Source: Pseudomonas sp. (GTDB taxonomy: Bacteria > Pseudomonadota > Gammaproteobacteria > Pseudomonadales > Pseudomonadaceae). Taken from it: a DNA stretch of 64,000 nt. The stretch's first letter is position 1. Each line of letters begins with the position of its first letter. The notes beneath the pieces are model-generated. The model saw nothing but the letters and a program-made list of their open reading frames with translations. It was not told where the DNA came from and ran no database searches. A program made the position numbers and the translations under genes. Positions 1 to 8,205 of this stretch are shown one piece after another. The stretch lies in assembly GCA_030699825.1 (NCBI GenBank), contig JAUYKV010000013.1:62001-126000 (forward strand), read 5' to 3'.

Positions 1-822
1 CTGCTGCCCTTCATCATCGTCCTGAAGATCAGCTTTGCCGAAGCCGAAGTCGCTATTCCGCCGTACACCGACGTGTACACCTGGGCGGAGGACAAACTCT
101 CGGTGGTGATCAACCTGGGCAACTACATCTTCCTCAGTGAGGACGATCTGTACCTGGCCGCCTACCTCGGCTCGTTGCAGATGGCCTTCTTCAGCACCCT
201 CCTGTGTTTGCTGCTCGGCTATCCGATGGCCTATGCCATCGCCCGTGCCGATAAGGAAATGCAACTGGTGTACCTGCTGCTGATCATGATGCCGACCTGG
301 ACGGCGATCCTGATCCGCGTGTACGCCTGGATGGGCATCCTCAGCAATAACGGCCTGCTCAATGGCTTCCTGCAGAGCATCGGCCTGATCGACACCCCGC
401 TGCAGATCCTCAACACCAACATCGCGGTGTATATCGGGGTTGTGTACTCGTACTTGCCGTTCATGGTGCTGCCGCTCTACGCCAACCTGGTCAAGCACGA
501 CCAGAGCCTGCTGGAGGCCGCGGCCGACCTGGGCTCGAGCACCTACAACAGCTTCTGGAAAATCACCGTGCCGCTGTCGAAGAACGGCATCATCGCCGGT
601 TGCATGCTGGTGTTCATCCCGGTGGTCGGCGAGTTCGTGATCCCCGAACTGCTCGGTGGCCCGGAGACCCTGATGATCGGCAAGGTGTTGTGGCAGGAGT
701 TCTTCAACAACCGCGACTGGCCGGTGGCTTCCGCCCTGGCGGTGGTGATGCTGGCGATCCTGATCATTCCGATCATCCTGTTCAATCGTAACCAGGCGAA
801 AGAGATGGAGGGCAGAGCATGA
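1..822 (+). CDS. potH: Polyamine ABC transporter permease PotH/SpuG (5' end outside window)
   Basis: The reading frame is open from base 1 and its first residues (LLPFIIVLKISFAEAEVAIP) already belong to the protein, so the start codon lies upstream. It is an inner-membrane permease of a spermidine/putrescine importer. Several hydrophobic helices are visible. The cytoplasmic EAA loop that contacts the ATPase reads EAAADLGSS, followed by the expected ITVPLSKNG. The stop codon overlaps the start of the next permease (ATGA-type), so the two are translated together as a heterodimer. The order and the sequence match the SpuG/SpuH pair of pseudomonads. The ATPase and binding protein must lie to the left of the window. 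Confidence 0.93.
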   Translation: MLPFIIVLKISFAEAEVAIPPYTDVYTWAEDKLSVVINLGNYIFLSEDDLYLAAYLGSLQMAFFSTLLCLLLGYPMAYAIARADKEMQLVYLLLIMMPTWTAILIRVYAWMGILSNNGLLNGFLQSIGLIDTPLQILNTNIAVYIGVVYSYLPFMVLPLYANLVKHDQSLLEAAADLGSSTYNSFWKITVPLSKNGIIAGCMLVFIPVVGEFVIPELLGGPETLMIGKVLWQEFFNNRDWPVASALAVVMLAILIIPIILFNRNQAKEMEGRA

Positions 823-1718
823 AGCGTTACAGTTTCTCCGGCGTCATGCTGTGGGTCGGCCTGTTGTTCATCTACCTGCCGATGCTGATCCTGGTGATCT
901 ACTCGTTCAACGGCTCGCGCCTGGTCACGGTGTGGGGCGGCTGGTCGCTGAAGTGGTACATCGGTCTGCTCGACAACACTCAGTTGATGGGTGCGGTGAT
1001 GCGTTCTCTGGAGATCGCTTGCTACACCGCGATCGCCGCGGTGGCACTGGGCACCCTGGCGGCCTTCGTGTTGACCCGGGTCACCCGCTTCAAGGGCCGT
1101 ACCCTGTTCGGTGGCCTGGTTACCGCGCCGCTGGTGATGCCCGAAGTGATCACCGGTCTGTCGTTGCTGCTGCTGTTCGTGGCCATGGCGCAACTGATTG
1201 GCTGGCCGACCGAGCGTGGCATTCTGACTATCTGGATCGCCCACACCACCTTCTGTTCCGCCTATGTGGCGGTGGTGGTTTCGGCGCGGTTGCGTGAGCT
1301 GGACCTGTCCATCGAGGAGGCGGCCATGGACCTGGGCGCCAAGCCGTGGAAGGTGTTCTTCCTGATCACCATCCCGATGATCGCGCCCTCGCTGGCGGCC
1401 GGCGGCATGATGTCCTTCGCCCTGTCGCTGGACGACCTGGTACTCGCCAGCTTCGTCTCCGGTCCCGGTTCCACCACCCTGCCGATGGAGGTGTTCTCCG
1501 CCGTGCGTCTGGGCGTGAAGCCGGAAATCAACGCCATCGCCAGCCTGATCCTGCTGTCGGTGTCGCTGATGACCTTCATCATCTGGTTCATCGCCCGCCG
1601 CGCCGAGGAAAAGCGCAAGAAGTCGATTCAGCAGGCCATGGACGAAAGCACCGGCGCCCACCTGCAAAACGGCCCGGACAGCCGCCGCGACCCGTCGCAG
1701 GTTCACGCTGCGGTCTAG
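819..1718 (+). CDS. potI: Polyamine ABC transporter permease PotI/SpuH
   Basis: This is the second membrane subunit of the putrescine/spermidine importer, 299 residues, which is normal for PotI. The start overlaps the stop of potH by four bases. Six hydrophobic segments are seen. The EAA loop reads EEAAMDLGAKPWKVFFLITIP, and a hydrophilic Lys/Arg-rich tail follows the last helix. A hairpin terminator begins about 20 bases after the stop, so this is the last gene of the transport operon. Substrate assignment rests on family resemblance; the sequence alone does not separate putrescine from spermidine. Confidence 0.93.
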   Translation: MKRYSFSGVMLWVGLLFIYLPMLILVIYSFNGSRLVTVWGGWSLKWYIGLLDNTQLMGAVMRSLEIACYTAIAAVALGTLAAFVLTRVTRFKGRTLFGGLVTAPLVMPEVITGLSLLLLFVAMAQLIGWPTERGILTIWIAHTTFCSAYVAVVVSARLRELDLSIEEAAMDLGAKPWKVFFLITIPMIAPSLAAGGMMSFALSLDDLVLASFVSGPGSTTLPMEVFSAVRLGVKPEINAIASLILLSVSLMTFIIWFIARRAEEKRKKSIQQAMDESTGAHLQNGPDSRRDPSQVHAAV

Positions 1719-1738
1719 CTGGCGGTTTGAGTAAACGG

Positions 1739-1766
1739 AAAAGGGTCACTGCGGTGGCCCTTTTCT
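1739..1766 (+). terminator. Rho-independent terminator after potI
   Basis: An aaaagggtcac / ggtggcccttt stem with one G-T pair is followed by TTTTCT. It sits just beyond the potI stop and closes the polyamine transport operon. The 155 bases between it and the next gene hold nothing else recognisable. Confidence 0.7.
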
Positions 1767-1925
1767 GTGGGAGATTTTCGGGCGACCCGGGCGGCGATCC
1801 GTGCGCAGCGAAGCGCCAGCCCGCCAGATTACGCCGCACCGCCCATCCTCGGCGTACTGACTGCGGCGAGTAGCGCCCTGCGGGTTGCCGAACGCATCAT
1901 TGCGGCTTCTAGCGCAACTGCTGGC

Positions 1926-2636
1926 TCACTCGAGGCTCCTGCCTTCGCCGGCTTCCTCATGGGTCACGCCGTCGCGGATGTGGTAGATGCGCTTGAAGGT
2001 GGGGATGATTTTCTCATCATGGGTGACGACGATGATTGCCGTCTCGAACTTGCGCGCCATGTCGTTGAGGATGCGCATGACCGCCATGGCGCGCGTGCTG
2101 TCGAGCGGCGCGGTGGGTTCATCGGCGAGGATCACCGGTGGCCGGTTGATCAGCCCGCGCGCAATGGCGACCCGCTGTTGTTCGCCGCCGGAAAGCTGCG
2201 AGGGCATGGCGCTGATGCGGTGTTGCACATCCAGGGCCGTCAGCAGTTCCAGGGCTTGTGCGCGCGCCTGGTCATTGGGCATGCCGGTCAGCATCGGTAG
2301 CAGGGCGACGTTGTCGGTGACATCGAGGAACGGAATCAGATACGGCGCCTGGAACACGAAGCCGATCTTGTCTCGTCGCAGGGCGCGCAAGTCGCGGACC
2401 TTCCAGCCATCATCAAAGATCACCTGGTCACCCAGGATCATCCGTCCGCCGCTCGGGTCTATGACTGCGCCAAGGCATTTGAGCAGGGTGCTCTTGCCCG
2501 AGCCGGAAGGGCCGATCAGGCCCACGACTTCGCCCGGTGCGACCTGCATGTCCACATGCTTCAGCGCGTCGACCGCGGTATCGCCTTTGCCGTAGCGCTT
2601 GCTCAAGCCTTCGATGCGGATGCCTTTACCGTTCAT
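1926..2636 (-). CDS. ABC exporter ATP-binding subunit (MacB/LolD/DevA type)
   Basis: The protein is a 236-residue ATPase. Walker A is GPSGSGKS at 42-49, the signature LSGGEQQ at 148-154, Walker B VILADEP at 168-174, and the H-loop His at about 206. The domain spacing is that of the LolD/MacB/DevA group, which powers mechanical export rather than import. It is the third gene of an operon on the minus strand, directly after an FtsX-like permease and an HlyD-like adaptor. The set therefore makes a tripartite efflux or secretion pump, probably with an unlinked TolC-type outer-membrane channel. The substrate is unknown. Confidence 0.88.
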   Translation of the reverse strand: MNGKGIRIEGLSKRYGKGDTAVDALKHVDMQVAPGEVVGLIGPSGSGKSTLLKCLGAVIDPSGGRMILGDQVIFDDGWKVRDLRALRRDKIGFVFQAPYLIPFLDVTDNVALLPMLTGMPNDQARAQALELLTALDVQHRISAMPSQLSGGEQQRVAIARGLINRPPVILADEPTAPLDSTRAMAVMRILNDMARKFETAIIVVTHDEKIIPTFKRIYHIRDGVTHEEAGEGRSLE

Positions 2637-2637
2637 T

Positions 2638-3840
2638 TCAACCCCCTATTGCTTCGGCCGGATCGACCTTGAGCGCCATGCGGATGGCGATAAGGCTGGC
2701 GAGCACACAGATCGCCAGCACGGCGAAGAAACCGACGACGGAGTCCTGCGGTATCAGCAGCACATACTTGGGGAAAAACGGCGCGGCGAAGGTGGCGGTG
2801 ATCTTGCCCACCACGAAACCGATCAGGCCCAGGGCCAGGGACTGCTGCATGATCATGGCGGCGATGGTGCGGTTCTTGGTGCCGATCAGTTTCAGCACCG
2901 CAATTTCACGGATCTTGTCCATGGTCAGGGTGTAGATGATGAAGGCGACTATGGCTGCGCTGACCAGCGCCAGAATGATCAGGAACATGCCGATCTGTTT
3001 GGCCGAGGTGGCGATCAGTTTGCCGATGAGGATGGCTTCCATCTGCGGTCGGGTATAGGTCGTCAGCCGTTTCCAGCGGCGGATGGCTTCGGCCGCCTGA
3101 TCGGCCGCCTGCCCCGGTTGCAGCCGCACCAGCACGGCATTGACCGATTGGCTGGTTTCCTGCGAGGCATTGATGGCGGCAAGCAGGCCGGGCACTTCGG
3201 CGCGGTTGAAGGCCGGGTTGGCTTCAGTGCGCCGGCGGTTCTGCCAGAGGGTGTCGTTGTCCTTGAGGAACTGGGCCTGCTGGGCATCCTTCAACGGAAT
3301 GAACACCATCGGATCGCCGCTGGACGACACCATGCGCCGGGTCAATCCCACCACCCGGTACTGATTGCGGCGGATGTCGAGGCGGTCGCCCAGTTGGAAA
3401 CCGCTGGCGATATCGGCGACCGCCTCGTAGTGACTGCGGGTGATCTGCCGCCCGGCGATCAGGTACGGCGGCCAGCCGGGCGTGCCCGCCGCGCCGGGTG
3501 CGATGCCAACCACCATGGCGCGCACGTCGTCGTCGCCCCTGTCGATCTGCATGGTCAGGTAAGTCACGTTGGCGGCCTGGGCAATACCCGGCATGCCGAG
3601 GAGGCCGCGGTAGCGGTCGTCGTTGATGCTGGATGGCTCGGCGTAGGGGCCGAGGGTACCTTTTTGCACCACCCAGAGGTCGGCGCCGCTGTTGTCGAGC
3701 AATACCTTGCCGTCATCGACCATGCCTCTGTATACGCCCGCCATGACCAGGGTCACGCCGATCAACAGGCCCAGGCCGATGCCGGTGAAGACGAACTTGC
3801 CCCAGGCATGCAGGATGTCGCGACCGGCCAGGCTGATCAC
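2638..3840 (-). CDS. ABC exporter permease, MacB/FtsX (DevC-like)
   Basis: I place the start at the GTG at 3840. It overlaps the stop of the upstream HlyD gene (GTGA) and gives a 400-residue protein beginning VISLAGRDILHAWGK. The frame is open further upstream, but that part overlaps the HlyD gene and is low-complexity shadow sequence. There is one N-terminal membrane helix (about 14-36), a long periplasmic domain, then three C-terminal helices beginning near IGMFLIILALVSAAIVAFII. This is the MacB/DevC architecture. The protein should couple ATP hydrolysis to movement of the periplasmic adaptor. The next gene starts one base after its stop. Confidence 0.85.
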   Translation of the reverse strand: MISLAGRDILHAWGKFVFTGIGLGLLIGVTLVMAGVYRGMVDDGKVLLDNSGADLWVVQKGTLGPYAEPSSINDDRYRGLLGMPGIAQAANVTYLTMQIDRGDDDVRAMVVGIAPGAAGTPGWPPYLIAGRQITRSHYEAVADIASGFQLGDRLDIRRNQYRVVGLTRRMVSSSGDPMVFIPLKDAQQAQFLKDNDTLWQNRRRTEANPAFNRAEVPGLLAAINASQETSQSVNAVLVRLQPGQAADQAAEAIRRWKRLTTYTRPQMEAILIGKLIATSAKQIGMFLIILALVSAAIVAFIIYTLTMDKIREIAVLKLIGTKNRTIAAMIMQQSLALGLIGFVVGKITATFAAPFFPKYVLLIPQDSVVGFFAVLAICVLASLIAIRMALKVDPAEAIGG

Positions 3841-4973
3841 CGCGGCACTCCGGGCATTTGCTCGACCACATGCAGTCGGCTGCGCTCGGTCAGCGCCTTT
3901 TCGCGATAAACCACCACCTGGGCGCCGCTCTCGAGCCCTGCTGCGACCTGCACCCAGCCGTCCAGATCGGCGGCGCCGAGGCTGATGGGGGTGAACTGCA
4001 GGTCGCGATCGATGACCTGCCATACGCCGATACGGCCGGCCTGATAGCTGACTGCCGCATTGGGAAGCACCGGGGCCGCCGCAAGGGCGGGCAAGGCAAC
4101 GCTGACTTCGGCCAGCTCGCCAATCGACGGCAGGGCCTGCGCTGGAGCCTCGAACGCCACCTTGGCGAGGATTTCCTCGGTCACCGCGTCGGCCATGGGC
4201 TCCACGCGCAACACCCGGCCGTCCAGCGCCTGGCCGTTGCGCGAACGCAGCACAATGCTTGCCGGCAGGCCGGCCTCGAGCTTCGAGGCGCTGATCTGGT
4301 CGAAGCGTGTGTTGATCCACAGGCTGTCCGGGTCGATCAGTTCAATCACGGCCTGGCCCGCGACTATGGTCGTGCCCGGGTCGGCGTTACGCGCGGCGAC
4401 CACCCCGTCTGTCGGGGCGATCAGGCGCAAATTGCGTCGCTGCGCCACGAGTGCCTGGTAGTCGGAAGCGCCGCGCGCGAGGTCTTCGCGCGCGGCGGCT
4501 AGAACCGCATCGGCGATCTGCAGTTCCTGGCGCTTGGTACTGATGATTTCCTCGCTGGTCATGCGCTTGGCGAACAGTTTCTCGAAACGCTGTGCCTGGG
4601 ATTGCGCATAGCGGCGCCGTGCCTCGGCCTCGCGCAATACGGCTTCGGCGCGCTTGGCTGCCGCTTGCTGTGAGCGCACGCGCTCATCGAGATCGACCGG
4701 CTCCATTTCACCGAGCACCTGGCCGGCCTTCACCCGGTCGCCCACCTGCACATCCAGCCGTTTAATTCGCCCGGTCAGGGTGGGGCCGATCTTGTAGGTG
4801 TAACGTGCCTCGACCGTACCAATGCCGAACAGAGCAGGGCTGAGCGAGCGATCCTGCACGGTTGCCAGCGTCACCGCCACCGGGGCGAGGGGGCCGGAGC
4901 TCAGGCCGACATAGACGAACAGCGCGAGCAGCGGGACGAGCACCGCCAGGAGCGCCAGGGTGCGGCGTGTCAT
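3837..4973 (-). CDS. HlyD-family periplasmic adaptor (efflux membrane fusion protein)
   Basis: The 378-residue protein has an N-terminal membrane anchor (TLALLAVLVPLLALFVYVG). It then has a lipoyl-like half motif (GRIKRLDVQVGDRVKAGQVL), an alpha-hairpin segment rich in Ala, Arg and Glu, the second lipoyl half (APTDGVVAARNADPGTTI), and beta-barrel regions. This is the standard membrane fusion protein layout. It links the inner-membrane ABC exporter encoded next to it with an outer-membrane channel. Its start overlaps the stop of the TetR gene by four bases, so regulator and pump form one operon. Confidence 0.88.
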   Translation of the reverse strand: MTRRTLALLAVLVPLLALFVYVGLSSGPLAPVAVTLATVQDRSLSPALFGIGTVEARYTYKIGPTLTGRIKRLDVQVGDRVKAGQVLGEMEPVDLDERVRSQQAAAKRAEAVLREAEARRRYAQSQAQRFEKLFAKRMTSEEIISTKRQELQIADAVLAAAREDLARGASDYQALVAQRRNLRLIAPTDGVVAARNADPGTTIVAGQAVIELIDPDSLWINTRFDQISASKLEAGLPASIVLRSRNGQALDGRVLRVEPMADAVTEEILAKVAFEAPAQALPSIGELAEVSVALPALAAAPVLPNAAVSYQAGRIGVWQVIDRDLQFTPISLGAADLDGWVQVAAGLESGAQVVVYREKALTERSRLHVVEQMPGVPR

Positions 4974-5581
4974 TGCGCTGCGCTCGCGATGGCGCGCCGA
5001 TAAAGCGCAAACGCCCTGGGCGCATCCTCACGAATGCGCGCCACGTCCCCGGCCAGCATGGACTGCATGACCAGGCCCTGGATGGTGCCGATGAACAGCG
5101 TGGCCGCCGCCTGGCTATCCAGGCTGGCGCACAGCTCGCCGCAGGCCTTGCCCTTCTCGATGCAGCAGTGCAGACGCTCGCCGTAGCGTTGAATCAGGGT
5201 CTGTACCATGCGCTTGGCGGCCGTGCTTTCAGCGCGCTGAAGCTCGCCAAAGATCATGCGCGGCACCCCGGGGTGCTCGGCGACGAACTCGATATGGCTC
5301 ATGAACATGGCCTGCAACGCGGCCAGGGGCGATTCGATGCCGTGCGCGGCCCGGTCGACCCGAGCCAGGAGGCGCTCGGCAACCCACTCCATGACCGCCT
5401 GCCAGATGGCCTCCTTGTTCGGGAAATGACGGAACAAGGCGCCTTGGGTCAGCTTCATGTGCTTGGCGATTGCCGAAGTGGTGATCTCGCTGGGGTTTTG
5501 CGAGCCGGCCAGCTCAATCACCGCCTCGACCGTCACGGCCCGTCGTTCATCGGCGGGCAGGTGCTTCGATTGGGTATCCAC
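4970..5581 (-). CDS. TetR/AcrR-family regulator of the export operon
   Basis: The 203-residue protein has a TetR helix-turn-helix near residues 34-67 (TTSAIAKHMKLTQGALFRHF then PNKEAIWQ). A variable all-helical ligand domain follows. It is the first gene of the operon tetR-hlyD-permease-ATPase, each junction overlapping or nearly so. A perfect 32-bp palindrome sits 14 bases upstream of its start codon, so it most likely represses its own operon and is released by a compound the pump exports. The ligand cannot be read from the sequence. Confidence 0.9.
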   Translation of the reverse strand: MDTQSKHLPADERRAVTVEAVIELAGSQNPSEITTSAIAKHMKLTQGALFRHFPNKEAIWQAVMEWVAERLLARVDRAAHGIESPLAALQAMFMSHIEFVAEHPGVPRMIFGELQRAESTAAKRMVQTLIQRYGERLHCCIEKGKACGELCASLDSQAAATLFIGTIQGLVMQSMLAGDVARIREDAPRAFALYRRAIASAAQ

Positions 5582-5594
5582 TAGCGTGCTCCTC

Positions 5595-5626
5595 GGCTAA
5601 GATAGTAATCGATTACTATCTTAGCC
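5595..5626. promoter_or_regulatory. Perfect 32-bp palindrome, probable TetR operator
   Basis: The two halves, ggctaagatagtaatc and gattactatcttagcc, are exact reverse complements with no spacer. The centre is at 5610/5611. The site lies just upstream of the tetR start codon (5581), where a repressor would block transcription of the export operon. TetR sites are usually palindromes of 15-30 bp, so size and place fit. Confidence 0.75.
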
Positions 5627-5875
5627 CGGTTGGTCGCCCTGTCAACCCGTCATGGAGGCACTATCGCCGCCGGCTAATGTTGCGCTTCCCGCCAGTGCAT
5701 GGCCCTCGCGCCGTTTTCCCGCGGTCGGTTCGGCGCTGGAGTTCAGTCTGTCCGGGTCAGGTGTTGCACAGGGGGTTGGGTCTTTCTGCAGGCGCGGATT
5801 TCGCGGCCGAAGCACAGCGGCGCACGGCGACTTCGCTGACGGCCGGGTGAAAAATCCACGTTGAGCCAATATGAA

Positions 5876-5905
5876 TGGAACATTTGCCCGGCGACGGAGT
5901 TAAAC
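5876..5905 (+). promoter_or_regulatory. Possible ECF-type promoter of the sigma factor operon
   Basis: The element GGAAC (5877-5881) is followed after 16 bases by AGTTAAACC (5898-5906). A GGAAC -35 box is typical of promoters read by ECF sigma factors. It lies about 50 bases upstream of my chosen start for the sigma gene, consistent with autoregulation. The rest of the 5627-5952 stretch shows no gene. This call rests on one conserved -35-like box. Confidence 0.35.
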
Positions 5906-5952
5906 CCTTAACACAGCGTGCAGAGGCCGATGTCTTGGGCAGAAAAGTTGAC

Positions 5953-6513
5953 ATGCACGACTCGGAAGAACGGTTGATCCAGCAGGCCCAGGCAGGCAAT
6001 CGGCATGCTTTCGCCTCGCTGATGCAACGCAACCAGGCGCGCGTGTTCCAGTTCGTCCGGCGTTTGTGCGCCGGCGGCGACGAGGCGCTGGACATCACCC
6101 AGGACACTTTCCTCAAGGCTTATCTGGCCCTGGATAAATGGCGGCCCGAGGCGCGCTTTCAGACCTGGTTGCTGCAGATCGCCCGCAACACCACCCTGGA
6201 TGTGCTGCGCCGGCAGCGGCGCCAGCCATGCGCAGCCCTCGAGGACTGCGGTCAGCTGGTCAGTCCCATGGCGTCCCCGGAACAGCAGTTGGCCGGTGCT
6301 CAGCGCCTCGCCCTGTTGGAGCGCCTGCTTGTCCGGCTGCCGCTGGAACACCGCGAAATCCTGCTGCTGCGTGAAGTCGAGGGTCTGTCCTATGCCGAGC
6401 TGGCGACCACCCTGGGCATCCAGCAGGGAACGGTCAAGTCGCGGCTGGCCCGGGCCCGCGAGGCCATGCTGAGTAGTTATCGACATGCGAACGGAGGGCA
6501 ACTGGATGACTGA
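5953..6513 (+). CDS. ECF-family RNA polymerase sigma factor
   Basis: I start at the ATG at 5953 (MHDSEERLIQQAQAG), giving 186 residues, the usual ECF length. An in-frame ATG at 5875 would start inside the likely promoter. Region 2 runs through DITQDTFLKAYLALDKW and TWLLQIARNTTLDVLRR. Region 4 reads LPLEHREILLLREVEGLSYA then TTLGIQQGTVKSRLARAR. The gene overlaps the next one, a zinc-type anti-sigma factor. A periplasmic sensor-like gene and an exported protein follow, so the set probably answers an envelope or metal signal. The regulon is unknown. Confidence 0.92.
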   Translation: MHDSEERLIQQAQAGNRHAFASLMQRNQARVFQFVRRLCAGGDEALDITQDTFLKAYLALDKWRPEARFQTWLLQIARNTTLDVLRRQRRQPCAALEDCGQLVSPMASPEQQLAGAQRLALLERLLVRLPLEHREILLLREVEGLSYAELATTLGIQQGTVKSRLARAREAMLSSYRHANGGQLDD

Positions 6514-6949
6514 GCACCCGGATATGGAGGCGCTGTCCGCCTACCTCGATGGCGAGTCTGACCCGCTGGAAAGCCGCTGTATCGCCACGCACTTGGCCGT
6601 CTGCCCCAGTTGCGCCACGGTTGTTCGCGACTTGCAGGCGATCAGTCAAGGTTTGCGCGCGCTGGTGCCTGAGCAACCGCCAGTCGATCTGACCGCGCGC
6701 GTCAGCGTCTTGCTCGACAGCCCGCGCCCGACTCGCCAGCGACCGGCCAGATGGCCTAAGCGGCTGCCGGTCGTCGCGGGGGCGGCGGCATCGCTACTGT
6801 TCGGCGTGCTGATCGGCTCCGCCTTGCCCCCGGAGCCGCCGGCATCCGCTGCGCTGAGCCTGAATGCTCTGGCCGTGCTGGGGAGTGCCCCGCCCGGCGC
6901 CCTCTGCGCCCGCCCCGAATCCTGCTACCTGAAGGTAACCCTGAAATGA
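6506..6949 (+). CDS. Anti-sigma factor with ZAS-type zinc motif
   Basis: The ATG at 6506 has a GGAGG site nine bases upstream and overlaps the end of the sigma gene; it gives 147 residues. The N-terminal domain carries His29, Cys33 and Cys36 (HLAVCPSC), the H-x3-C-x2-C motif of zinc anti-sigma domains that hold ECF sigma factors. One membrane helix (LPVVAGAAASLLFGVLIGSA, about 88-108) follows. A periplasmic tail has two Cys near its end (CARPESC). It should tether and inhibit the sigma factor at the inner membrane. Its stop overlaps the next start (ATGA). Confidence 0.82.
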   Translation: MTEHPDMEALSAYLDGESDPLESRCIATHLAVCPSCATVVRDLQAISQGLRALVPEQPPVDLTARVSVLLDSPRPTRQRPARWPKRLPVVAGAAASLLFGVLIGSALPPEPPASAALSLNALAVLGSAPPGALCARPESCYLKVTLK

Positions 6950-7410
6950 CGTACGCCTCCCTTCGTACCGCACTGGTCTTTTCGTTACTGGTCAATGTCG
7001 GCGTACTCGCCGCCGCAGGCTGGCAAATGCTCCCGCGCGACGGTCTGCCCATGCCTTCAGGGGCGCCGACCAGCCTGTCCCGCCACCTCCAGCTGAGCGC
7101 CGATCAACTGCAGCGCTGGCATGACGCCGAGGTGCTGTTCTTCGCCCGGTTGCACGCCTCCGGCGCCGCCATCAAGGAACACCGCGACCGCCTGATCGAG
7201 GCGATCTTCGCTGAGGCCCCGGACCCTGAGTTGATCGAGCGCGAGCGGATCGCGATCGCCGGCCTGCAAGACGCCCAGCAGCAACAGGTTATCGAGCAGC
7301 TTCTGCTCGAACGCAACATTCTCACTGCCGAACAACGTCAACGGCTGGCGCAACTGCTCACGCAGCAGCCGGTCGGGCCATCCGGTTTTGAAAGCCTGCA
7401 CCGCGAATAG
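6946..7410 (+). CDS. Periplasmic CnrX/CpxP-like sensor or heavy-metal-resistance protein
   Basis: The 154-residue protein has an N-terminal membrane anchor or uncleaved signal (LVFSLLVNVGVLAAAGWQML). An all-helical periplasmic part rich in Gln, Arg and Glu follows, with paired segments LQRWHDAEVLFFARLHASGA and LLLERNILTAEQRQRLAQLL. This resembles the Metal_resist/Spy/CnrX group. In the CnrYXH system, the equivalent protein senses metal and controls release of the sigma factor. It overlaps the anti-sigma gene by four bases, so it probably modulates that protein. Few His or Met ligands are evident, so metal sensing is an inference. Confidence 0.65.
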   Translation: MTYASLRTALVFSLLVNVGVLAAAGWQMLPRDGLPMPSGAPTSLSRHLQLSADQLQRWHDAEVLFFARLHASGAAIKEHRDRLIEAIFAEAPDPELIERERIAIAGLQDAQQQQVIEQLLLERNILTAEQRQRLAQLLTQQPVGPSGFESLHRE

Positions 7411-7488
7411 AGCAGAAAGATGGAACAAAAAATCCCCGGGCAACGTTCAAGTAACAGAAACCAGCCGCTGCATTTATGGAGTCCCACC

Positions 7489-7977
7489 ATGTACCCGAAC
7501 CCCCGTGCCGCCATTCTCGCCCTGATCCTGGGCGCTGCTTCCTTGAGCTTTGCCGGCGTCAGCCTGGCCGCCGAAACCGCGCACCAGCACGGTTCCGCGG
7601 AGCATGAACTGCAACTGAACGCCGGCGAAAAATGGGCCACCGATGCGCCGCTACGCAAAGCCATGGGCGCGCTGAATGGCGCCATGCAGGCGTCATTGCC
7701 GGCCATCCATGACAATCAGCTGGGCGATGCGCAGTACGACCAGTTGGCGGTCCGGATCAATGATGAAGTGGCCTACATGGTCAAGCACTGCAAGCTCGAG
7801 CCCGAGGCCGACGCACAGTTGCACCTGATCATCGCCGAGCTGCTGGCCGGTGCCGACAGCATGGCCGGCAAGACGCCCGATCAGGCTCGTCGCAACGGGG
7901 CGGTCAAAGTCCTTGGCGCATTGCAAAGCTATGCCGAGTACTTCGCCGATACCTCCTTCGAAACCACCCGGCATTGA
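7489..7977 (+). CDS. Exported protein, last gene of the ECF sigma operon (function unknown)
   Basis: The ATG at 7489 has TGGAG upstream and gives 162 residues. A cleavable signal peptide is clear (AAILALILGAASLSFAGVSL, then AAET). The mature protein opens with a short His-rich stretch (HQHGSAEH). It then has LQLNAGEKWATDAPLRKAMG and later HCKLEPEADAQLHLIIAELL, a pattern found in small periplasmic proteins of pseudomonads. It follows the sensor gene by 78 bases and is likely the output of the sigma system or co-transcribed with it. A role in binding metal is possible because of the His residues, but nothing proves it. Confidence 0.72.
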   Translation: MYPNPRAAILALILGAASLSFAGVSLAAETAHQHGSAEHELQLNAGEKWATDAPLRKAMGALNGAMQASLPAIHDNQLGDAQYDQLAVRINDEVAYMVKHCKLEPEADAQLHLIIAELLAGADSMAGKTPDQARRNGAVKVLGALQSYAEYFADTSFETTRH

Positions 7978-8205
7978 GCCGATGCTCATGCTGACAGCAG
8001 CAACGCCAGCCGGGCGGTTCGTCTTGAGGGCGGGGAAGGGCCGCCGCGGTGACCTTTTTTCGTTATGGACGGCGCTCGGCAGTTTTTCCGCTTCCGAGGC
8101 CGTCGCTGCGGCTCAGCAGTAATAAGCTGTATATCCATACAGATTGAGCTTGCCTGAACCTGCGTCACTGCGCATGCTGTGCGCCATCGCGACAAGGAAT
8201 CGATG

